From an uncultured Sutterella sp. (lineage in GTDB: Bacteria; Pseudomonadota; Gammaproteobacteria; Burkholderiales; Burkholderiaceae_F): 7,370 nt of DNA. The stretch is taken from contig CABUOH010000050.1 of assembly GCA_902493085.1 (NCBI GenBank), forward strand, positions 1-7,370. Direction: 5' to 3'. The notes below the pieces were generated by a model that saw nothing but the letters and a program-made list of their open reading frames with translations, had not been told where the DNA came from and did not search any database. Shown here piece by piece: positions 1 to 4,741 of the stretch (the first letter of the stretch is position 1; each line of letters starts with the position of its first letter). The position numbers and the translations under genes are program-made.

Positions 1-1
1 G

Positions 2-583
2 AGCCACAACCTCGACGCCGTCTGCGAGGCGGTGGAGTTCTTCGGCAACGTCTGCGGACTTGCGCACAAGGACATCGTGGTCTCGACCGTGGGCGACCAC
101 AGGCTCTTTGACCGCCTGCCCGAACTCTCCGTGCGCCCCGCGCTTGCGCTGAGCCTGCACACCACCGACAACGCGCTTCGCAGAAGGCTTCTCACCCGTT
201 CAAGGGACATTCCGGTCGAGACGCTTCTTGAGCGAACGCTCGACTATGCGGACAAGACGGGATATCCCGCCCAGATCGAGTGGACGCTGATGGCGGGCGT
301 CAACGACGCGCCCGAGCAGGTCGAGCGTCTGGCCGACCTCATTGAGGGGCGCTACGCCATGGTGAACTTCATTGCCGTCAATCCGGTCGAAGGTTCGGGC
401 TTCAGAAGGCCCGAGTCCTCACGCATGCAGGATCTCATCACGATCCTGCGCAGGCGGGGCACGGTCGCAACGCTGCGCGACAGCGCGGCCCAGGACATCG
501 AGGGCGGTTGCGGACAGCTGCGCGCCCGCGTGATCGGAATCCGAAAGACGGGCGACGGATCAGACGCCGGATCGGAGGACTGA
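2..583 (+). CDS. RlmN/Cfr-family radical SAM RNA methyltransferase, C-terminal part (5'-truncated by window)
   Basis: The frame is open from base 2, reading SHNLDAVCEAVEFFGN, so the true start lies left of the window; the GTG at 32 is internal. The visible part matches the C-terminal half of the RlmN/Cfr family. It has a strand like the family's RRVTLSTSG block (DIVVSTVGD), ALSLHT in place of the usual AISLHA, GVNDAPEQ like VND..EHA, VNFIAVNPVEGSGF like INLIPWNPFPG, and a terminal GGCGQL matching the DAACGQL block. The Cys at 509-511 corresponds to the C-terminal catalytic cysteine that forms the methyl-carrier adduct. RlmN methylates C2 of A2503 in 23S rRNA and also A37 of some tRNAs. Several blocks differ from canonical RlmN (SAAQDIEGG instead of KTRGDDIDAA), so it may be a paralogue with another RNA target. 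The CX3CX2C cluster motif lies outside the window. Family membership is secure; the exact substrate is not. Confidence 0.88.
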   Translation, partial: SHNLDAVCEAVEFFGNVCGLAHKDIVVSTVGDHRLFDRLPELSVRPALALSLHTTDNALRRRLLTRSRDIPVETLLERTLDYADKTGYPAQIEWTLMAGVNDAPEQVERLADLIEGRYAMVNFIAVNPVEGSGFRRPESSRMQDLITILRRRGTVATLRDSAAQDIEGGCGQLRARVIGIRKTGDGSDAGSED

Positions 584-625
584 TCAGGTGACCGGCGGCT
601 CAAAATGACCGGAAAATGAGGGGGG

Positions 626-655
626 GACGTTCGATTCGAGAAGTTGTGCTACAGT
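626..655 (+). promoter_or_regulatory. Putative extended -10 promoter driving the structured RNA and possibly the operon
   Basis: TGCTACAGT at 647-655 fits an extended -10 (TG-n-TACAGT). No good TTGACA-like -35 is seen at 16-18 nt spacing; the segment there is near GACGTT, so the promoter would rely on the extended -10. Transcription would begin at about 661-663. Placement fits: it lies just after the upstream gene's stop and just before a run of hairpins that ends in an intrinsic terminator. This is a motif match by eye, not a scored prediction. Confidence 0.5.
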
Positions 656-665
656 CCAAGACATG

Positions 666-925
666 CGCGAAGACAGGCGTTTGCGCGCAAACTTCACGCT
701 TCGGCGGTCCAAGGCTCGTCATTCGGTGTTTCGCCGGATAGGCTCTCCTGACGGAGGTCACAGCCTGCGCTTTTGCGCCGGCACTTCAGAACGGGAAGCC
801 CTGAGGCCGGAGGGAACCCCCCTCCGGTCTTGAGCTTCTCGGTTTGCCGCACGATCGGTCAACGATCCGCATCTCGGCAAAAGTTGGACCGTCCGAAGCG
901 CCTTCGTTTCGACGGCTCCTTCGCG
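666..925 (+). repeat. Long-range inverted repeat, candidate a1/a2 arms
   Basis: CGCGAAG at 666-672 is the exact reverse complement of CTTCGCG at 919-925. The seven pairs flank about 246 nt of hairpin-rich sequence and lie just inside the putative transcript ends. In retrons such a pairing brings the branching guanosine next to the priming site. Seven pairs is at the short end for retrons and could occur by chance in GC-rich sequence. Confidence 0.4.
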
Positions 926-940
926 AGGGATTCGGGCGGG

Positions 941-962
941 AACCGGCTTCGGCCGGTTTTTT
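941..962 (+). terminator. Intrinsic (rho-independent) terminator
   Basis: AACCGGC (941-947), a TTCG tetraloop (948-951) and GCCGGTT (952-958) form a 7-bp GC-rich hairpin, with a run of six T ending at 962. This is a canonical terminator. It closes the structured RNA and lies 85 bp before the next gene's ATG. Downstream genes would therefore be expressed by read-through or from a promoter I could not identify in 963-1047. Confidence 0.88.
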
Positions 963-1034
963 CGCATGGGTTGCGGGCGCCGTTCAACGCAAAAAGCTGC
1001 CGTCGGGTCCGACATCCGCCCGAACATCGGCGGC

Positions 1035-1047
1035 GAAGGATTCCTTC
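1035..1047 (+). promoter_or_regulatory. Shine-Dalgarno inside a small inverted repeat
   Basis: GAAGGA at 1035-1040 is a strong Shine-Dalgarno ending 7 nt before the ATG at 1048, and it decides the start of the following gene. The 13 bases GAAGGATTCCTTC form an inverted repeat that can fold as a 5-bp stem with an ATT loop. This would sequester the ribosome binding site just ahead of the start codon. Upstream, 963-1034 holds only small inverted repeats (TTGCG 971-975 / CGCAA 988-992; GTCGG 1002-1006 / CCGAC 1009-1013). Confidence 0.6.
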
Positions 1048-2823
1048 ATGTTCATTCTTCCGGACAACGGCTGCCGCGATCCGCAGTGGCGCAGACGGAT
1101 TTCCGTCGCGGTCATGGCCGACACGCTTTTTTCGATTGATCCCTGGACGGACGACTTCGCCGCGGCGTTTCGGCGGGCGCTCCTCAAGAATGCTCCGGAA
1201 GTCTTCGCCGCGACCTGCGCGCTTTTTCCGGGCATGAAGCAGGCGGCGGTGGTCCTTTGGGTGCATGAGGCCTGCCGCGATGTGCCCGAAGAGCAGGCCT
1301 TTTGGCGCGCGATTGTCCGCAGTGCGCAGCCGAACCTCGAATCCCGCCTGCCCGTGCTGCGCCTCCCGCAAAGGCATCCAAACGAAGTGATTCAGGTGAT
1401 GCTCGGCCAATCGGACAAGCTTGTGCGCCTTCCGGAGAAGCTTGCCAAGCGCAGGGCCGGATTCGCATTCGAGCTCGCGGCGGCGGACTTCGTGAGAAGC
1501 GGGGGCCGAAGCGCCCGAGCGCTGATCGAGTCGGTCCGGAGCTTTCGCGGCGTCACCGGTCATGAGGCCTCGGCGATGTGGGTGCGAATCCGGGAGCGCC
1601 TCTCGTCGATGAACGTTCGACTTGAGCGATGCGAGCCCGAGACGGCCCTGCTCGCGACAAACGCGCAGCTCTTTGGCCTGTTGACGAACCCGGAAGCGGC
1701 GTCGATTCTCTATGAGACGGAGGACGGCGCGTGCTCGGCGCGACTCGGCATGCTCGCCCGGGCTTCGTATCCGGAGAAGTTGTCGGATCTTGAGGCAACG
1801 ATTCGAACGGGAGCCTACGGCCATGCCGAAAAGATGCTTGCGGCGTGTTTCGGGTGCGTGCCCGCGGGCATGCTTTCCTCAGGACTTCAGGCTGAGCTCA
1901 GAAGGACTTGGTTTCGACGGGATCCCTTTGATTGGAACGGGATTCAGTTCGGCGAGAACTGGGAGCCCATGAGCGAAGCGCTCGTGCGCTGCCTTGAAGG
2001 CTGGGCGGGTCTCAAGGTGCCGGGCTGGATGCGCGGAGAGCCGCAGGCGCTGCTGAAGGGCTTTGCAGATCGTGATTTCGTGCACCGTTTTCCGCTTAGG
2101 TGCCTTGAGCGGCTCGCGAATGCCATCGGTCTGCCCGCCTATGAGGCGCTCGCGGCGTGGCCCTATGCGCAGCCGCTGACGGTCTGCCGTCCCGAGGCCT
2201 ATGCGAGGCTCGGTGCCGAGACGGTTTTCCGCGTGCTTCCGTCCGACGATGCGTATGCGGACATCGCGAAGCGCAGGCTTGACGGTGCGCTTGTCGTGAA
2301 GCTCGGCCCGGCAATGAATCGCAGCCAAAAGGCGGCTTGGCTCAAGGCGTGGATCGACGAGCGGCCCGAGCCCGAAAGGACCGCCCTCAAGCGGACGCTG
2401 GCTCAGCATGCTGACGGTCCGTACTTCAACATCGTTTCGGAGGATGATCCCGTCTGGCTGGAGCTGGGCCTTGAACGTCTTTTGAGCGGGCCTTTTTGCC
2501 GGGTGCTTCGGGCGCAGTCCGGGGCGGCGGCACGCCTTGAGGGAGCGTCGGACGCCTGGCTCAACGCCGTGCGCGAAGCGGCAAAGCCCGTCCGCATGCC
2601 CGTGAAGCGCAAGGGAAAGACGCGGGATCAGCGAAACGGGGATAAGCGAAACGGGGATAAGCGAAACAGAGATAAGCGAAACCGGGACGAGCCAGGCAGG
2701 GACGAGCCCAAGGCAGTCAAGATCGACTGCGGAAGCACGAACGCGAGCTCCTCAAGACGCTCCTCTCGAGGAGCAGCCTGCGACGCCGGTTCGTCACGGA
2801 TTTTCTCCGGCCGGACATGGTGA
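1048..2823 (+). CDS. Large helical protein of unknown family, partner of or N-terminal part of the retron-like RT
   Basis: The open frame begins earlier, but upstream codons fall in the structured RNA. ATG 1048 has GAAGGA 7 nt upstream, giving 591 residues. I do not recognise a family. The protein looks mostly alpha-helical, with many Leu/Ala-rich amphipathic stretches suggesting an alpha-solenoid-like scaffold. I see no signal peptide, membrane segment, nuclease or ATPase motif. Residues 526-556 are a basic/acidic linker with the 5-residue pattern (G/R)DKRN, then RDEP(G/K), encoded by 15-bp repeats. After about residue 557 the composition turns to Ser/Arg/Gly (NASSSRRSSRG), as in an out-of-frame reading, while the RT frame looks like real protein there. 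The natural C-terminus may thus lie at the repeat tract, with the true gene continuing into the RT by a -1 shift. If taken as separate, its TGA overlaps the RT start (ATGGTGA), fitting translational coupling. It is probably a retron effector, scaffold or RT N-terminal domain; that is inference from position. Confidence 0.75.
   Translation: MFILPDNGCRDPQWRRRISVAVMADTLFSIDPWTDDFAAAFRRALLKNAPEVFAATCALFPGMKQAAVVLWVHEACRDVPEEQAFWRAIVRSAQPNLESRLPVLRLPQRHPNEVIQVMLGQSDKLVRLPEKLAKRRAGFAFELAAADFVRSGGRSARALIESVRSFRGVTGHEASAMWVRIRERLSSMNVRLERCEPETALLATNAQLFGLLTNPEAASILYETEDGACSARLGMLARASYPEKLSDLEATIRTGAYGHAEKMLAACFGCVPAGMLSSGLQAELRRTWFRRDPFDWNGIQFGENWEPMSEALVRCLEGWAGLKVPGWMRGEPQALLKGFADRDFVHRFPLRCLERLANAIGLPAYEALAAWPYAQPLTVCRPEAYARLGAETVFRVLPSDDAYADIAKRRLDGALVVKLGPAMNRSQKAAWLKAWIDERPEPERTALKRTLAQHADGPYFNIVSEDDPVWLELGLERLLSGPFCRVLRAQSGAAARLEGASDAWLNAVREAAKPVRMPVKRKGKTRDQRNGDKRNGDKRNRDKRNRDEPGRDEPKAVKIDCGSTNASSSRRSSRGAACDAGSSRIFSGRTW
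2624..2713 (+). repeat. Six 15-bp tandem repeats encoding a charged linker
   Basis: Units begin at 2624, 2639, 2654, 2669, 2684 and 2699. The first four are close copies of GGGATAAGCGAAACG (unit 1 has TCAG; unit 4 begins GAG). The last two have drifted to GGGACGAGCC plus five bases. Because 15 is a multiple of three, copy-number change alters linker length by five residues and keeps the frame. In the frame of the downstream RT, unit 4 contains a TAA at 2673-2675, which marks the 5' limit of that frame's coding signal. Confidence 0.92.
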
Positions 2824-4541
2824 CCTTCGAGCCCGACGGCGGCGTTTGGCTTTTGAAGCGTGCGTGGATGAATCTCAAGGTGCTCGCCGAGGACATGCTC
2901 CGCTCGAAGACCTTCGCGGGCGACCCTCAGCTCAAGGCGAAGATCGTGTGCATGGCCTTTCAAAGGCTCAAGAAAGGCGGCCGAGAGAGGCTTGATCTGC
3001 TGCGTCTTGCCGTGAGCCGGTCCGAGGACTTCGACGTGCTGAGGCCCGAGGTTGCCTGGACGCGAAGGGAGCTTGAGGCCGTGGCGGGTTTTGTTGCGCC
3101 GAACCATGTCGAAGCCTTTTTGAAGGCCGTGCCCGGGGACGGTCTCGAGCTTCTCGAGACGGCCTCGCCGGGACTTCTTCGCGGAAGGCGCTTTTTCGAA
3201 TTGTGCTGCAGCCGGGTTCGCGGCGGACGTCCGCTGCCCGCTGCCGGGCGACCGAACGTTCCGCTCGACGAGGCGGACTTGAGCTGCGAGCGGGCTTGCG
3301 AAATCCTCGGAATTCCCGACGACGAATGGCTTGACCGACGCCTGGCCGGATGCCTCGAGCGATTCGGACGTCAGGCCGAGGGATCGCTCAGGCTGCTTGC
3401 GGACGAGGCACGGGACGTGCTTTCGCCGAGCCTGGGGGCGATGGTCGACGAGGCGCTTGCCCGATTGGCCGTGAAACCGTCCGAGCGGCTCAAGGCTCTC
3501 GAGGCTGCGGCCGAAGCCGGCCGTGGTGCGGTGCTCGACTGGTGGCCTCAGGAGGGGCCCGACGGCGAGGACGGCATCCTCTACGGGCTTCTTCGGGTGC
3601 ATCACCGGATTGAGGAGGTCGCCCGGCTCTGGCCTTCCGATGAGGCGTGCGCCCGTCGAGCGCTCAGCTTGATGCAGAGGCTTTGGCCGAGAGACGCCGC
3701 CTGGGTGGAGATCATGGCGGGGCTCGGGCCGCAGAGCGCGCCGCTGCTGCGGGAACTCATCGGACGGGCTGATTTCAGACGACCGCTCGGGTGCCGATTC
3801 GATGCGTCGTATGCGCGCTATGCGATTCCGAAGAAAAACGGCGGCGAGCGCGTCATTCATGCGCCCGCAGCCGCTCTGAAGGCGGTGCAGAGGCTAGTGA
3901 ACGAGAGGATTCTGCAGCCTTTGGGCGCTCACGAGGCCGCCTGGGGTTTCGTGCCTGGACGCGGCATCACGGGCAATGCCGCCCATCACGCCGGTCAGGC
4001 CGTTGTGGCGTGCGCCGACATCAGAGCGTGTTTTCCGAGCGTTGGGCGAGGACTGGTGATTTCGGTTTTGAGGCGCGACCTGGGCGACGCGTTTTCGGAT
4101 GCGGCGCTGATGAAGCTCGCCGACATCGTGCTCGCCGAAGGCGTGCTGCCCACCGGGGCGCCGACGTCGCCCGCGATCCTCAACCGCGTGCTTCTCAAGA
4201 GCGACGAGATTCTCTCCGAGGCGGCGCATCGGCGCGAGTGCGTCTACACGCGCTACGCGGACGATCTTGCGTTCAGCGGCTCAGACGCCGCGGTCGCGCT
4301 GCTGGGCCTTGCCCGCGGCGTGCTTGAGGCCATCGGGCTTGAGCTCGATCCGAAAAAGACGGATGTCTTCCGACGGGGACGCCGGCAGTGCTGCACCGGG
4401 CTCGTCGTCAATGAGAAGGTGAACGTGAAGCGCGGGTACGCCAGGCATCTTCGGGCGGCCGTTCATGCGCTCGCCTGCGGCAGGACGCCTCAGCTCGACG
4501 GCTGCGCGCTGAGCGTGCCGATGCTCAAGGGTATTTGCTAG
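2817..4541 (+). CDS. Retron-type reverse transcriptase with long N-terminal extension, probably 3'-truncated
   Basis: Residues 335-540 carry reverse transcriptase blocks: YAIPKKNGGERVIHAP (335-350); retron domain X motif NAAHH (387-391, fitting NAxxH); ADIRACFPSV with first catalytic Asp401; LPTGAPTSPAILN (445-457); YTRYADDLAFSG with catalytic Asp482/Asp483; GLELDPKKTDVF (507-518); and CCTGLVVN (525-532), where Cys replaces Val of the retron VTG motif. It would make msDNA from a cognate ncRNA. Residues 1 to about 330 are helical and unrecognised; ordinary retron RTs have only a short region here. No good Shine-Dalgarno precedes ATG 2817; it overlaps the previous stop, so coupling is plausible. 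However, frame 0 encodes plausible protein (RKHERELLKTLLSRSSL) upstream of the ATG with no start codon, suggesting a frameshifted fusion. The C-terminus ends at MLKGIC-TAG, where retron RTs normally continue through the thumb (LrG.iaY.), so the end looks replaced by foreign DNA from about 4530. The reverse transcriptase call is firm; an intact enzyme is doubtful. Confidence 0.85.
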   Translation: MVTFEPDGGVWLLKRAWMNLKVLAEDMLRSKTFAGDPQLKAKIVCMAFQRLKKGGRERLDLLRLAVSRSEDFDVLRPEVAWTRRELEAVAGFVAPNHVEAFLKAVPGDGLELLETASPGLLRGRRFFELCCSRVRGGRPLPAAGRPNVPLDEADLSCERACEILGIPDDEWLDRRLAGCLERFGRQAEGSLRLLADEARDVLSPSLGAMVDEALARLAVKPSERLKALEAAAEAGRGAVLDWWPQEGPDGEDGILYGLLRVHHRIEEVARLWPSDEACARRALSLMQRLWPRDAAWVEIMAGLGPQSAPLLRELIGRADFRRPLGCRFDASYARYAIPKKNGGERVIHAPAAALKAVQRLVNERILQPLGAHEAAWGFVPGRGITGNAAHHAGQAVVACADIRACFPSVGRGLVISVLRRDLGDAFSDAALMKLADIVLAEGVLPTGAPTSPAILNRVLLKSDEILSEAAHRRECVYTRYADDLAFSGSDAAVALLGLARGVLEAIGLELDPKKTDVFRRGRRQCCTGLVVNEKVNVKRGYARHLRAAVHALACGRTPQLDGCALSVPMLKGIC

Positions 4542-4741
4542 TCGATAAAAAACTTGCCAAATCTACCATCGGCAATGTGGCGTAGCGGGAAACTTGAAGT
4601 ACGTAAGGTCATTGCTCACGCGGAATTGAGAAAAATTACTGAACCGCAGACGTTAGCGGTGATTATGTTTGCATGCGACACGTGCTGACGCATACGAGGT
4701 TATGATGAGTTCAAGCCATCAGAATCCATGCGAGCGACGCC
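4542..4741 (+). other. AT-richer intergenic segment, candidate element left end
   Basis: This is 200 bp between the RT stop and the nuclease start, clearly lower in GC than both flanks. It contains the two short stem-loops ACCGC/GCGGT (4643-4660) and ATGCG/CGCAT (4673-4693), with CACGTG in the second loop. A TATGAT hexamer at 4701-4706 could be a -10, but no acceptable -35 was found. No convincing gene is present. Confidence 0.45.

Larger units (their letters stand above)
661..962 (+). ncRNA. Putative structured RNA, candidate retron msr-msd
   Basis: A non-coding stretch of about 300 nt between a promoter-like element and an intrinsic terminator is packed with local hairpins. They are: a perfect 14-nt palindrome at 679-692; 700-706 with 732-738; CTCC-TGAC-GGAG at 745-756 within GGCT/AGCC; 763-782 capped by GCGC-TTTT-GCGC; 784-789 with 801-806; a long stem 804-814 with 820-830; a compound stem with TTTGCCG 843-849 / CGGCAAA 875-881 and GATCG 853-857 / CGATC 863-867 inside; and 889-915 (CCGTC, CGAAG, loop CGC, CTTCG, bulge, GACGG). 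Some stems are mutually exclusive. CGCGAAG (666-672) and CTTCGCG (919-925) enclose nearly all of it, as retron a1/a2 arms do. A retron-type RT lies downstream in the same orientation. I could not place the branching G or the msr/msd boundary, so a cis-acting leader or unrelated sRNA remains possible. Open frames crossing this region are shadows. Confidence 0.55.

Noticed and set aside
602..623. Imperfect 11-bp tandem repeat (AAAATGACCGG / AAAATGAGGGG)
   Set aside because: Only two copies, no T-run or stable hairpin, so no terminator or operator can be argued.
844..1047. Upstream extension of the helical protein gene to ATG 844
   Set aside because: The extra codons cover RNA hairpins and the terminator, and ATG 1048 has a far better Shine-Dalgarno.
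859..1824. Minus-strand open frame of 321 codons
   Set aside because: It spans the terminator, the structured RNA and the start of the helical protein gene in antisense, with Arg-rich composition typical of shadows.
2628..3860. Minus-strand open frame of 410 codons
   Set aside because: It mirrors the RT gene and the repeat tract, and its C-terminus is just the repeat read in reverse. No family resemblance was seen.
4542..4688. In-frame continuation of the RT after its TAG (about 48 codons), as in stop read-through
   Set aside because: The translated text does not resemble a retron RT thumb and base composition has already changed, so element end sequence is a better reading.
4701..4706. TATGAT as -10 of a nuclease promoter
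   Set aside because: No acceptable -35 at 16-18 nt and no extended -10; a single hexamer is too weak.
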